DNA from: Comamonas sp. GB3 AK4-5
Lineage (GTDB): Bacteria; Pseudomonadota; Gammaproteobacteria; Burkholderiales; Burkholderiaceae_C
Reading direction: 5' to 3'
NCBI RefSeq assembly: GCF_041320665.1
Contig: NZ_CP166730.1
Span: 3,782,001-3,846,000 of the forward strand
Length of the DNA: 64,000 nucleotides
This document shows positions 16,163 to 25,694 of this stretch, one piece after another. Under the pieces are notes generated by a model. That model saw only the letters and a list, made by a program, of their open reading frames with translations, was not told the DNA's origin and did not search any database. Position 1 is the first letter of the stretch; each line of letters starts with the position of its first letter. A program made the position numbers and the translations under genes.

Positions 16163-16648
16163 ATGAGTCCCAACCATCGAAAGCGTGGATTTTCTCTGAT
16201 CGAAGTCATGGTGGTGCTGGTCATTATCGGCATCGCTACCGCGGCCATCAGTGTCAATATCAGCGCCAAGCCTTCCGACACGCTTCGGCTGGATGCGCGC
16301 GAGCTGGCGCAGCGGCTGACGGCCGCACAGAACGAGGTGCGTCTGGATGGGCGGGTGATCGCCTGGCAATCGCTGGGCGAGGGCTATCGGTTCACGCGCG
16401 GCGTCTGGGTCAGTGTGCCCGGCAGCGTCGTGCCGGCCCTGTCTACAGCGGGTGCGCTGGACCTCTTCGAACGCGACGATGTGCTGCGGCCGCGGCAATG
16501 GCGCGCTGGCGCGGTGGACGTGATGCCATCGCGGCCGCTGTTGCTCACCTCGGAGTGGATAGGCAGTCCGCTGCGGCTGGAGCTGCGCAGCGGCAACAAC
16601 AAGGTGGTGCTCGAACGCGATGCCACCGGCGCTTTTGTGGTGCCTTGA
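16163..16648 (+). CDS. gspH: T2SS minor pseudopilin GspH
   Basis: A 161-aa prepilin-like protein with the type III leader and cleavage motif RKRGFSLIEVMVVLVIIG (Glu at +5), followed by a GspH/FimT-like domain (ARELAQRLTAAQNEVRLDGR; SEWIGSPLRLELRSGNNKVV). It is a minor subunit at the tip of the pseudopilus. The ATG at 16163 is preferred over an upstream TTG. First gene of the plus-strand T2SS run, with gspI starting three bases after its stop. A prepilin peptidase is not encoded nearby. Confidence 0.93.
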   Translation: MSPNHRKRGFSLIEVMVVLVIIGIATAAISVNISAKPSDTLRLDARELAQRLTAAQNEVRLDGRVIAWQSLGEGYRFTRGVWVSVPGSVVPALSTAGALDLFERDDVLRPRQWRAGAVDVMPSRPLLLTSEWIGSPLRLELRSGNNKVVLERDATGAFVVP

Positions 16649-16651
16649 ACC

Positions 16652-17050
16652 ATGACCCCACCTTGGCCTTCAGCGCTGCCGCCACGCCCGGCCCAAGCAG
16701 GTTTCACCTTGATCGAGGTGATGGTTGCACTCGCTATCGTCGCCGTGGCGCTGGCAGCATTCGTGCGCATGACCAGCCAGACCACCACCGACCTGGGCGC
16801 CATCGAGCAGCGCACGCTGGCAATGCTTTCGGCGGAAAACAGCATCGCCGAGTTGCGCATCGGCAATCTGCCTGCAGCCGGTGTCCAGTGGGTCGACTGC
16901 CCACAAGCCGACCAGGCCTTCGTCTGCCGCGTGCACATCGGCCCCTCACAACAGGGCATGCGCACGGTCTCCGTCGATGTCTATCCGGGGCGCAACAGCG
17001 ACCAGCATCTGGGCAGTCTGCAAACACAGCTGGCGGAGCCGCAAAAATGA
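16652..17050 (+). CDS. gspI: T2SS minor pseudopilin GspI
   Basis: A 132-aa minor pseudopilin with the cleavage motif AQAGFTLIEVMVALAIVAVA near residue 16. The later sequence fits GspI (RTLAMLSAENSIAELRIG; a Cys pair in WVDCPQADQAFVCRVHI). GspI nucleates the tip complex with GspJ and GspK. Its stop overlaps the gspJ start by four bases. Confidence 0.93.
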   Translation: MTPPWPSALPPRPAQAGFTLIEVMVALAIVAVALAAFVRMTSQTTTDLGAIEQRTLAMLSAENSIAELRIGNLPAAGVQWVDCPQADQAFVCRVHIGPSQQGMRTVSVDVYPGRNSDQHLGSLQTQLAEPQK

Positions 17051-17763
17051 GCCCGCCTCTGCAGAGCAGCCCACCGCATGCGGCCAGACAGAGCGGCTTC
17101 ACACTCATCGAGGTGATGATTGCCATCGTCATCATGGCGCTGATCAGCCTGATTGCCTGGCGTGGATTGGAAAGCATCAGCCGTGCCAACACCACCCTCC
17201 AGCTGCGCAGCGAGGAGAACGCCCGCTTGGTGCGCACCCTGCAACAGATCGAGCGCGACATCAGCTGGCGCACCACCATCGAGCTACCTTCGGCCAGCAC
17301 CGACATCCCTCCGCAAGGCAAGGAAGCCGAGGCATCCAACCCGCCAAAGACAGGTGGCAGGCTCGGACAGCAGCCGCAGTTGCAGGCACTCCTTCCGGTT
17401 GGCATGGAAGTCCGCAGGGGCCATCCCGCCACCTTCTTCATCGAGCTGGTCCGGGCTGCCCCCGCAGCGCCGGGCCGCTGGCAACGCGTGCAGTGGTGGT
17501 TACAGGGCAGCACCCTCTACCGGGCCGCGGGTGAAACCGCCGCCCAATACCCCATCCCCGCACCGCGCAGTGCAGACCGCGTGGCCGTGCTGGAAGGCGT
17601 GGACTTCTTCGCCATCCAGGCCTGGGAGCCTGACCGGGGCTGGCGGAGCCTGCCTGCCAGCGCGCAGGCAAGGGCGTCGGCCTCGGGCCTGGAGGTCACG
17701 CTCAGGCTGGCGCATGGCGGCGGGCCGGCATGGCGCTATCGCAAGGTGATTGCGCTCCGCTGA
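17047..17763 (+). CDS. gspJ: T2SS minor pseudopilin GspJ
   Basis: A 238-aa protein with the prepilin motif RQSGFTLIEVMIAIVIMALI and the family pattern LISLIAWRGLESI, then LVRTLQQIERDISWR. It joins GspI and GspK at the pseudopilus tip. Length is typical. Coupled to gspI by ATGA. It ends the first T2SS block; a 374-base gap separates it from gspG. Confidence 0.93.
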   Translation: MSPPLQSSPPHAARQSGFTLIEVMIAIVIMALISLIAWRGLESISRANTTLQLRSEENARLVRTLQQIERDISWRTTIELPSASTDIPPQGKEAEASNPPKTGGRLGQQPQLQALLPVGMEVRRGHPATFFIELVRAAPAAPGRWQRVQWWLQGSTLYRAAGETAAQYPIPAPRSADRVAVLEGVDFFAIQAWEPDRGWRSLPASAQARASASGLEVTLRLAHGGGPAWRYRKVIALR

Positions 17764-18137
17764 ATGGGTCCAGGCCGGCCTCCCCCCGCCCCACAACGGC
17801 CTGGCTTGCGCGCTCGCATGCATTGCGCATGGGCCTTTTTCCTTGTTCTATCTTGCCTTGCCTTGCTTTTTTTCCGCTAGTTGATAACGCCTTACTAATA
17901 TTGCGGCCAAGGCCTGAAACTCCATTTCTCACCGCTAATCTCCGGGAATGCAACAGCGCAGAGGCGAGAAAAAATCAATATGACAAACACATGAAGAATG
18001 TTCGGGATAAATCTGGCAGTTAATCTAAAAAACACCTGATCCCGGGAATAAAGCGGGCTTTTTCTCCCGGATTTACTCCATCAACATGACACCGAAAAAT
18101 GAGAGCATTTCCGGGTAGCAAAAAACATGACCTGGAG
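17764..18137. promoter_or_regulatory. AT-rich gap splitting the T2SS genes; likely promoter of gspG
   Basis: 374 bases between gspJ and gspG, far more AT-rich than the flanking genes. It contains an imperfect hairpin CCGGGA...TCCCGG enclosing AAAGCGGGCTTT (about 18042-18075) and several CCGGGA or TTTCCGGG motifs. I see no convincing gene. It probably holds a terminator for the gspHIJ block and a promoter for gspG, encoding the abundant major pseudopilin. Confidence 0.45.
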
Positions 18138-18593
18138 ATGGAGATGGATCGAGTCGTCAGATCAATGCGTGGTGATCTGCCATATCAGCGTGGCTTCTCT
18201 TTGATCGAAATCATGGTCGTTTTGGTGATCATGGGCGTTCTTGCCGCATTGATCGTCCCCAACCTCATGGATCGCCCCGATCAAGCCCGCGCAACCGCTG
18301 CACGCCAAGATGTGGGCGCCCTCCTGCAAGCGCTCAAGCTCTACAAGCTGGACAACGGCCAGTACCCCTCCGCCGACCTGGGACTGCGTGCACTGGTGGA
18401 AAAGCCGAGCTCCGGGCGCGTGCCACAGAACTGGCGCCCATATTTACCCCGCTTGCCCAACGATCCCTGGGGCAATCCATACCACTACCTCAACCCCGGA
18501 ATCAACGGAGAGATCGACGTATTCTCGCTTGGCGCAGATGGCCAGCCGGATGGGGAAGGTACCAGCGCCGATATCGGCTCCTGGCAACTCTAG
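18138..18593 (+). CDS. gspG: T2SS major pseudopilin GspG
   Basis: A 151-aa major pseudopilin. The cleavage motif QRGFSLIEIMVVLVIMGVLA lies near residue 18. The rest carries GspG signatures: ARQDVGALLQALKLYKLDNG, YPSADLGLRALVEKP, LPNDPWGNPYHYLNPG and the C-terminal calcium-loop segment SLGADGQPDGEGTSADIGSW. It polymerises into the pseudopilus piston. Starts at 18138 and 18144 are both possible; longer forms from 18099 lack a ribosome-binding site. Confidence 0.95.
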   Translation: MEMDRVVRSMRGDLPYQRGFSLIEIMVVLVIMGVLAALIVPNLMDRPDQARATAARQDVGALLQALKLYKLDNGQYPSADLGLRALVEKPSSGRVPQNWRPYLPRLPNDPWGNPYHYLNPGINGEIDVFSLGADGQPDGEGTSADIGSWQL

Positions 18594-18601
18594 GCAACAC
18601 C

Positions 18602-19633
18602 ATGGATGGATTCGAGGGACTGCCGGGAGGGTGCAGTCAAAGACCGCTGTGCTTGCGTCGGCAAGGTGGAATGGCTGTGGTCAGCGTGTTGTTGATCGTG
18701 GTGGTCATCGCGCTGTTGGCCGTGACGCTGATGGCCCGCCAGACGACAACGATTCGCGCAGCCCAGACAGAGCAAAACCGCGTAAAAGCCCATTGGCTGC
18801 TGCACGGTGAACTGAGCCGGGTGCAAGCCCTGCTGCGCACCGAAGCGCAGCGCACACCGCTCACACAGCGCGATGGCGCCTGGGCACGCCCTGTCGCGGG
18901 CATTGTGGTGGGTGAGATAGCGGGCGAGCCTGCACGCGCCTTTATCGAGGTCACCGACGAACAATCCAAGTTCAATCTGCGCAACCTGGTGGATGCCGGC
19001 CAGATCGACCTGCGCGAGCTAGAGGTGTTTCAGCGGCTGTGCGCCCTGCTCGGGGTGCCGGACGAGCAGGCATCACGGATTGCAAGGCGTGTGGTCCTGA
19101 GTTCGCTCGAAGCGGACCGGGAGACCACAGCCCCCCCATCCCCTGACCCTGAACAAGCAAAAGCCGCACTTGCCGCCGCGCAGCAATTGGGGCTTGCGCC
19201 CCTGGGCCATCGCGACCAGGCCCCCAGATTGCGTGACGTCTTCAACTTGCTTGCCGTGCCAGGTATTGACGCCGCCAGCGTGGCCCGGCTGAGTCCCCAC
19301 ATCACCATCTTGCCGCAGCGCACCTGGATCAATGCCAATACGGCTGGGCCGGAGGTGCTGGCCGCCTGGGTGCCAGGACTTTCCGTAGGCCGCGCGCAAA
19401 CCTTGCTGGAGGCCCGCGACCACGGCCAGTGGTTCATCAATCGCGGCGATTTCACCAACCGGCTGCAAATGCCGGAGATCGAAGAAGCCGACATCCTCAT
19501 CGGAATCACCAGCCAGTGGTTCCGCATGTCTGGCGCCTTGCGGACCCCGCACACAACGCTGCTGCTCCAGGGGCTGCTGCACGACGACAAAAAATCCCTG
19601 CCACAGGTGGTGTGGCTGCGGGAGGGTGCATGA
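18602..19633 (+). CDS. gspK: T2SS minor pseudopilin GspK
   Basis: A 343-aa pseudopilin-like protein with RRQGGMAVVSVLLIVVVIAL near residue 20, lacking the Glu+5 as usual for GspK. Helix-hairpin-helix-like region and family motifs are visible (FIEVTDEQSKFNLRNLVDAG; WINANTAGPEVLAAWVPGLS; FINRGDFTNRL). It caps the pseudopilus. Coupled to gspL by an ATGA overlap. Confidence 0.93.
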   Translation: MDGFEGLPGGCSQRPLCLRRQGGMAVVSVLLIVVVIALLAVTLMARQTTTIRAAQTEQNRVKAHWLLHGELSRVQALLRTEAQRTPLTQRDGAWARPVAGIVVGEIAGEPARAFIEVTDEQSKFNLRNLVDAGQIDLRELEVFQRLCALLGVPDEQASRIARRVVLSSLEADRETTAPPSPDPEQAKAALAAAQQLGLAPLGHRDQAPRLRDVFNLLAVPGIDAASVARLSPHITILPQRTWINANTAGPEVLAAWVPGLSVGRAQTLLEARDHGQWFINRGDFTNRLQMPEIEEADILIGITSQWFRMSGALRTPHTTLLLQGLLHDDKKSLPQVVWLREGA

Positions 19634-20853
19634 GCGCTAGCAAAGTCGATTTGCTGCGGCTGGTCTTGCCGCCTTCCCATGCCTATGGCGGCGCTGCGAT
19701 CCGCTGCGCCTGGCGCTTACCCGGAGGGCAATGGCACAGCGCGCTATTCGATGACTTGGGCGCAATCGCCGCACGCTACCTAGCCGGTCGCTTGGAAATC
19801 TGCCCCCATCCCAGCGATGTCTCGGTGACCGAGGCCGATCTGCCACCGCTGCCCCCCAAGCGCCTGCGCCTGGCAGTCCGCGGCGTGGTCGAGCTCTTGG
19901 CCCTGCTCCCACCTGACGAGCTGGCCATCGCCTTCGGCCCCCGCAGCGGCGCCGGCAAGGTGCCGGTCGCCTGGATGTCGGCGCAATGCCTGGCCCAAGC
20001 GCTGCACGCACTCCAGCAGCATGGTCTTCGTGCCGATGCGGTCTTGCCGCCACCGGCCTTTCTCCCTTCGCCAGACGGTGGCGACCCGGGCCATGCCGCC
20101 ACCGCCATCGTCATCGACGATTGGGTGATCATGCGCACCGGCCCGAACGATGGCGCCCTCCACCCCCTGCCCATGCAGTGCAGTGCAGCCGAGCAGCTCG
20201 CACTCCGACTGCAGCCGCTACTGCCTCCCGCTGGCCAGATCCAATGGCTGTGTGAAACCGGCGTTGCCGATAAAGCAGACCCTGTGCCCTGGAGCGGTGC
20301 CGGCTGGGGATGGACATTGCCCCAAGCCCATTCCGGCACGCCATCTTCCGGATTTGCAGGGCTTCGTCCCGCGCTGGCCTGGGGCGCCGCAGCGCTGGCG
20401 GTGTGGTTGACCGGTCTCAACCTCCATGCGCTGCGTGTCGCGGCAGAGGGGCAGGCCTTGAAGCAGCAAATGGCTGCCCAGGTCAAAGCGGCATTTCCCG
20501 AGCTGCCCATCGTCCTCGACCCCTTGCAGCAGGCGCGCCAGTTGCGCGATGCACGCAAGGCCGGAACGGCAAGCACGGCCACACCGGACTTCAGCACATT
20601 GCTTCGGGCATCTACCGCCTTGCTGACGCAGTCCGCAGGCCAGGTCCAGCGCGTGGACTACCGTGACGGCCAGGTCGAAATCCGTTGGCGCGATGGGGCA
20701 ATGCTCAGGGCGGCCGAGCTCGAGGCCCTGCAAGGCAAGGCCGGAGAAAGAGGCTTGGTGCTGGAGTCGGATGCCACGGCCGTTCGCCTGCGCGTCAACG
20801 CGGAAAAATCTGGCAAGTCCAAAACACGCCCCTCCCCGGAGCCTGCTTCATGA
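19630..20853 (+). CDS. gspL: T2SS platform protein GspL
   Basis: A 407-aa protein: cytoplasmic actin-like part (about 1-230), a membrane helix at about 246-267 (LAWGAAALAVWLTGLNLHAL) and a periplasmic ferredoxin-like part (QVQRVDYRDGQVEIRW). GspL binds the GspE ATPase in the cytoplasm and GspM in the membrane. Overlaps gspK and gspM by four bases at each end. Confidence 0.9.
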   Translation: MSASKVDLLRLVLPPSHAYGGAAIRCAWRLPGGQWHSALFDDLGAIAARYLAGRLEICPHPSDVSVTEADLPPLPPKRLRLAVRGVVELLALLPPDELAIAFGPRSGAGKVPVAWMSAQCLAQALHALQQHGLRADAVLPPPAFLPSPDGGDPGHAATAIVIDDWVIMRTGPNDGALHPLPMQCSAAEQLALRLQPLLPPAGQIQWLCETGVADKADPVPWSGAGWGWTLPQAHSGTPSSGFAGLRPALAWGAAALAVWLTGLNLHALRVAAEGQALKQQMAAQVKAAFPELPIVLDPLQQARQLRDARKAGTASTATPDFSTLLRASTALLTQSAGQVQRVDYRDGQVEIRWRDGAMLRAAELEALQGKAGERGLVLESDATAVRLRVNAEKSGKSKTRPSPEPAS

Positions 20854-21473
20854 CCAGGTGGCAGGACAGGCTTCGCACCCGACACATCTCCCCCCTGATG
20901 CACAACGCTCTCTCCAGCCTGGGTAGGCTTGCAACGCGCTGGCGTTCCCAGCTGCAGCCACTCCAGCAGCAAACCATCAGCCGCTGGCGTGGCCTGAGCG
21001 CGCGTGAGCGCCAGCAGATGAGGCTGATGGCTGGCGTGCTGGCCGGCGCACTCATCTGGTTTTTGCTCATGCGGCCGGCACTCCACACCTTGCGCTACTG
21101 GGGCAGCGAGCTGCCACGGCTGCGCGCGCAATCCACCGCCCTCCAGGAAGTCCTGGCCGAGGTCGGCGGACCACGGATGGCCCAGGACACAGCACCCGCC
21201 ACGCCCGCCCAGCGCATCGCACACAGCCTTGATCAAGCCGGGCTGGCCGGCAGCTATCGCGTGGCCGAAGCCGACAAGGCACTGCACATCACTTTCGAAA
21301 AAGCGGTGGACGCATCCCGGCTGGCGACCTGGCTGCTCCATGCACCGGCAGCGCTGGAGCTGGCGGTTCAGCACGTCACGCTGGAGCGCATTGCAAGCAG
21401 CGCCTCCGCAACGCAGGACACCCTGGTGCAGGCCTCTGTGAGCCTGGCACCACAAACAAGAGACAACATATGA
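20850..21473 (+). CDS. gspM: T2SS platform protein GspM
   Basis: A 207-aa bitopic inner-membrane protein. A basic cytoplasmic segment including SARERQQMRLMAG precedes the membrane helix at about residues 57-77 (LMAGVLAGALIWFLLM), followed by a periplasmic ferredoxin-like domain. It stabilises GspL. Four-base overlaps with gspL upstream and gspD downstream. Confidence 0.88.
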   Translation: MTRWQDRLRTRHISPLMHNALSSLGRLATRWRSQLQPLQQQTISRWRGLSARERQQMRLMAGVLAGALIWFLLMRPALHTLRYWGSELPRLRAQSTALQEVLAEVGGPRMAQDTAPATPAQRIAHSLDQAGLAGSYRVAEADKALHITFEKAVDASRLATWLLHAPAALELAVQHVTLERIASSASATQDTLVQASVSLAPQTRDNI

Positions 21474-24238
21474 ATTCCATCGGAGTCGGAGCAGACCAAG
21501 GCCTCAAACGGTGTGCGCTGGCGTACTGCCTTTTTCTTGCAGGCTGTGCCAGCACTGGGCCTGACGCACCACTCTTTCGGGAGGGGACCTATGTGCCCAG
21601 CTCCGGCAACGCGGCAGACACGGCATCAGCGGCCCAGCAGCCTTCGCCAGCCACGGCAATGCCCGTGGCAGATGCAACGCTGGGCCGAGGCGAGCGGGTG
21701 GTCCGTCCTCTGGCCAGCAGCCGGGCGGGCGGCAAGCACAGCACCACGCCCCCACCGCGCGAAGGCGATGAAGAGCGGGTGGTGCTGAACTTCCAGCAGG
21801 CCGATATCCATGCCGTCATCGGTGCGCTCTCGCGCTTCCTGAGGCGCAATTTCCTGATGGACCCGCGCGTCAAAGGCCAGATCGACCTGGTCTCCGACGG
21901 CCCCATAGGCGCCAAGACGGGCTATGACATGCTGGTCTCCGCACTGCGCATGCGTGGCTTCACCATCGTGGAGGTCGGCAACGTCAGCCGCGTGGTGCCG
22001 GTGGCCGACGCCAAGGTGCAAGGCGGCGCAGTCAACGACCCGCATACAGCCAGCGGCATCGCGACCCGCACCTTCCGCCTCGCCTATGAAAATGCCGACA
22101 CCCTGGTCCCGGTGCTCAGGCCCATGATCGCGCCGGAAAACAGCATCGCCGCCTATGCCTCCAACAACACCATCGTCATCACCGACTACGTAGACAACCT
22201 CGAGCGCATCGCCAGCCTCATTGAAAGCATAGACACCCCGGCCTCGCTCAACACCGAAATGGTGAAGATCTACAACGGCGTGGCCGTCGACATCGCAGGT
22301 CTGGCCAATGACGTGCTGCAGCAGCAAAGCGGCGGCGGCAGCGGCGGGGGAGCCAGTGGCGGCAGTGCACGCCATGACATCATGGTCGTCGCCGATCCCC
22401 GCTCCAACAGCATCCTCATCCGCTCCAGCAGCCCATCGCGCACGGCACTGGCACGCGACCTGGTTCTCAAGCTCGACAACGCCCAGGATGACCCTGGCAA
22501 CCTGTATGTGGTCTACCTGCGCAACGCGCAGGCCACGGCGTTGGCCGGAGTCCTCAAGGGGCTGCTCACCGGCGAGGCCAGTGACACGGCACGTGGCAGC
22601 GATAGCAGCGCCCGCGCCGCGCTGGGTGCGGGCGGCATGCTTGGCGGCGCAGGCAGCAGCAGTGGCACGTCGCCGGCCTCCTCCACCAGTGCCAGCAACA
22701 AGTCCGCCACGGGCGCCAGCAGCTCCGGCAGCCAGCGCTTCGCAGGCACAGGCAGCGGGGCCTCGTCGCATGGCACATCCGGCAACGCCAGCGGCGGCGC
22801 GTTCTCGGCCAATGGCGTCACCGTCCAGGCCGACGCTGCCACCAACACGCTCTTGATTTCCGCGCCCGAGCCCATGTACCGCAGCCTGCGCCGCGTCATC
22901 GACCTGCTCGACCAGCGCCGCGCACAAGTGCTGGTCGAGAGCCTGATCGTCGAGGTCACGGAAACCGACTCCGCAGAGCTCGGCGTCCAGTGGATGGCTG
23001 GCGGCGGGCGTGTGCGCGCCGGCACCAACCTCGGCGGCAGCGGCATCAACACCAGCGCCACCACAACCATCGATGCTATGCCCAGCGGGCTGAACATAGG
23101 CATCGTCGATGGAAGCATCAGCGTGCCCGGCATCGGCGACATCCTCAACCTCAAGATGCTGGCCAACGCCCTGGAGAGCAAGGGCGGTGCCAACATCCTG
23201 TCCACCCCCAACATCCTCACGCTGGACAACGAGATGGCCTCCATCATGGTTGGCAAAACCATCCCCTTCGTCACCGGCAGCTACGTCACCAGCGGCAGCA
23301 GCACCGACAACCCGTTCCAGACCATACAGCGCGAAGACATCGGCCTCAAGCTCAATATCCGCCCCCAAATTTCCGAAGGCGGAGCCGTCAAGCTCGACAT
23401 CTACCAGGAAGTCTCCAGCATCGACGAGGCCAGCACCAGCAGCAGCACCTCCGGCACCATCACCAACAAACGGGCCATAGACACCAGCGTACTGCTGGAC
23501 GACGGCCAGATCATGGTGCTGGGCGGCTTGATGGAAGACAGCGTCAACAACAACCGCGATGCAGTGCCTCTGCTGGGGCAAATCCCTTTTCTGGGCGCCC
23601 TGTTCCGCTCCGACAGCCGCCAGCGCTCCAAGACCAATTTGATGGTGTTCCTGCGCCCCTATGTGATACGTGACGCCAGCGCAGGGCGCGGGCTGACGCA
23701 GGACCGCTACAACTTCATGCGTGCCGCGCAAAGCCGCATGCAGCCTGGCGACACGCCCTTGCTGCCCGATCTGGCAGCCCCCATCCTGCCACCAGCGGGC
23801 GTGCCAGCGGCCGGGCGCAAGCCGGCCGTGGACCTGCGGCCCACGCAATGGGAAGAGACCCGCCAACAGACAGCGCCGCCCACCCAGGTCTCCAGCGAGG
23901 AGCGCGAGCGGCCCAAGCCCGCGCCATCCCAACCAGCCGTGCTGCATTCGCACCTGCCGGCCCCGCTCGGCGTGACCGGAGATCCTGCGCTGCTCTATGC
24001 CACCCCCGCCACCAACAAGACGGTGGTGCAAGTGGCGGATATGCCCGTGCAGGAAGACGCAGAGCGGGCGGCCAAGCGCTTGCGCGTCAGCGGCCTGCCG
24101 GCCTATATCGTCGGCGGCCCCGGCGGCATGGGCTTTGCCGTGCGGGTCGACCTGTCACGCGACGCCAGCACCGTAGACCGCGCAATCGCGCTGCTGCGCG
24201 AGCTGGGCTACCAGCCTGAGCTGGTGGTCACACCATGA
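21470..24238 (+). CDS. gspD: T2SS secretin GspD, lipoprotein-type with C-terminal SPOR-like domain
   Basis: A 922-aa outer-membrane secretin. The N-terminus carries a lipobox LAGC with Cys26. N0-N3 domains follow (LNFQQADIHAVIGALSRFLR; RTFRLAYENADTLVPVLRPM; VYLRNAQATALAGVLKGLL), with a Ser/Gly-rich loop near residues 380-440. The secretin core spans about 485-740 (QVLVESLIVEVTETDSAELG; SVNNNRDAVPLLGQIPFLGA). After a Pro-rich linker, residues about 845-922 resemble a SPOR domain (VQVADMPVQEDAERAAKRLR; GFAVRVDLSRDAS). SPOR domains bind denuded peptidoglycan; a secretin carrying one at its C-terminus is unusual. Overlaps gspE by four bases. Confidence 0.95.
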   Translation: MNSIGVGADQGLKRCALAYCLFLAGCASTGPDAPLFREGTYVPSSGNAADTASAAQQPSPATAMPVADATLGRGERVVRPLASSRAGGKHSTTPPPREGDEERVVLNFQQADIHAVIGALSRFLRRNFLMDPRVKGQIDLVSDGPIGAKTGYDMLVSALRMRGFTIVEVGNVSRVVPVADAKVQGGAVNDPHTASGIATRTFRLAYENADTLVPVLRPMIAPENSIAAYASNNTIVITDYVDNLERIASLIESIDTPASLNTEMVKIYNGVAVDIAGLANDVLQQQSGGGSGGGASGGSARHDIMVVADPRSNSILIRSSSPSRTALARDLVLKLDNAQDDPGNLYVVYLRNAQATALAGVLKGLLTGEASDTARGSDSSARAALGAGGMLGGAGSSSGTSPASSTSASNKSATGASSSGSQRFAGTGSGASSHGTSGNASGGAFSANGVTVQADAATNTLLISAPEPMYRSLRRVIDLLDQRRAQVLVESLIVEVTETDSAELGVQWMAGGGRVRAGTNLGGSGINTSATTTIDAMPSGLNIGIVDGSISVPGIGDILNLKMLANALESKGGANILSTPNILTLDNEMASIMVGKTIPFVTGSYVTSGSSTDNPFQTIQREDIGLKLNIRPQISEGGAVKLDIYQEVSSIDEASTSSSTSGTITNKRAIDTSVLLDDGQIMVLGGLMEDSVNNNRDAVPLLGQIPFLGALFRSDSRQRSKTNLMVFLRPYVIRDASAGRGLTQDRYNFMRAAQSRMQPGDTPLLPDLAAPILPPAGVPAAGRKPAVDLRPTQWEETRQQTAPPTQVSSEERERPKPAPSQPAVLHSHLPAPLGVTGDPALLYATPATNKTVVQVADMPVQEDAERAAKRLRVSGLPAYIVGGPGGMGFAVRVDLSRDASTVDRAIALLRELGYQPELVVTP

Positions 24239-25683
24239 ACCAGCTGCCACCAGCCCATCAGGCTCTGCCCCACGCCTGGGCGCGCAGCCAGCGCATTGCC
24301 GTGGAGCGCGATGCTGCCAACCCGTGCCTGGCAACCAGCCCGCGCACGCCAGGCTGGGCCTTGGCCGAGGCCGTGCGCCTGACGGGCATTGGCGCCTGGC
24401 GCGAGATCGACGAGCCCGCCATGGAGGCCCTGCTCGCAGCCAGCTACGCCGAGGCTGGCAGCGCCGCCGATGTGGTCGGCGCCGCCGAATCGGAAGTGGA
24501 TCTGGAGCGCCTGATGCAGGACATTCCGGCCATCACCGATCTGCTCGATGCCCAGGACGATGCCCCGGTCATTCGCATGATCAACGCCCTGCTGGCCCAG
24601 GCCGCGCGTGACGGCGCCAGCGACGTGCATTTCGAGGCCTTTGAAACCCATTCCGTCGTGCGCTACCGCGTCGACGGCGGCCTGCGCGACGTGGTCCAGC
24701 CGCGCAAGGCCTTGCATGCCGCGCTGATCTCGCGCATCAAAATCATGTCCCAGCTCGACATCGCCGAAAAACGCATACCGCAAGACGGCCGCATCACCTT
24801 GCGCGTGGGTGGGCGGCCCATTGACGTGCGCGTCTCCACCGTGCCCACCGTGCATGGCGAGCGCGCCGTGCTGCGCCTGCTGGAAAAAGACGCCGGCCGC
24901 CTGCAGCTGCAAAAGCTGGGCCTGGCCGCCGACACCCTGGACGAGCTGACCCGTCTGATCCGCCAGCCACATGGCATCGTCCTGGTCACAGGCCCCACCG
25001 GCAGCGGCAAAACCACCACACTCTACGCCGCGCTGGCCCAGCTCGACAAAAGCGTGAGCAACATCCTCACCGTCGAGGACCCGGTCGAATACGACCTGCC
25101 CGGCATCAACCAGATTCCCGTGCACAGCAAGATAGGCATGAGCTTTGGTGCGGCCCTGCGTGCAGCATTGCGGCAAGACCCGGACAACATCATGATCGGC
25201 GAGATCCGCGACCTGGAAACCGCGCAGATCGCCGTGCAATCCTCGCTCACCGGCCACGGCGTGCTGGCCTCGCTGCACACCAACGATGCCATCTCGGCCG
25301 TCACCCGCCTGACCGATATGGGCATAGAGCCTTTTTTGCTGGCCTCCTCGCTGCTTGGCGTGCTGGCGCAGCGCCTGGTGCGCTGTCTGTGCCCCGCATG
25401 CAAGCTGCAAGAGATCCAGGAAGACGGCCAAGAGCAGTGGATGCCCGTGGGCTGTGCCCACTGCAGCCATTCCGGTTTCAAGGGCCGCACCGGCATCCAC
25501 GAGCTGTTTGTCATCGATGAGCAGATCCGCCGCATCATCCACGACGGCGGCAACGAGCAGGCCATGCGCGAGGCCGCACGCAGCCGTGGCATGCGCACCA
25601 TGCGCGAGGACGGCCAGCGCTGGGTGGCCGCTGGCATCACCACGCCCAAGGAAATCCTGCGCGTCACACGCGACGACGGCTAG
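24235..25683 (+). CDS. gspE: T2SS ATPase GspE
   Basis: A 482-aa traffic ATPase that drives pseudopilus assembly. Walker A GPTGSGKTTT lies near residue 258, the Asp box around VEDPVEYDLPG, the Walker B-like GEIRD near 322, and a His box in SLHTNDAISAVTR. The C-terminal zinc-binding tetra-Cys motif is intact (CLCPAC and CAHC). The N-terminal part is shorter than in classic GspE. Eleven bases separate it from gspF. Confidence 0.96.
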   Translation: MNQLPPAHQALPHAWARSQRIAVERDAANPCLATSPRTPGWALAEAVRLTGIGAWREIDEPAMEALLAASYAEAGSAADVVGAAESEVDLERLMQDIPAITDLLDAQDDAPVIRMINALLAQAARDGASDVHFEAFETHSVVRYRVDGGLRDVVQPRKALHAALISRIKIMSQLDIAEKRIPQDGRITLRVGGRPIDVRVSTVPTVHGERAVLRLLEKDAGRLQLQKLGLAADTLDELTRLIRQPHGIVLVTGPTGSGKTTTLYAALAQLDKSVSNILTVEDPVEYDLPGINQIPVHSKIGMSFGAALRAALRQDPDNIMIGEIRDLETAQIAVQSSLTGHGVLASLHTNDAISAVTRLTDMGIEPFLLASSLLGVLAQRLVRCLCPACKLQEIQEDGQEQWMPVGCAHCSHSGFKGRTGIHELFVIDEQIRRIIHDGGNEQAMREAARSRGMRTMREDGQRWVAAGITTPKEILRVTRDDG

Positions 25684-25694
25684 GAGCGCCCACC

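Noticed and set aside
21626..24031. 801-aa open frame antisense to gspD
   Set aside because: It is a shadow of the high-GC secretin gene: no family motif, composition is His/Gly/Val rich, and the sense frame has full GspD domains.
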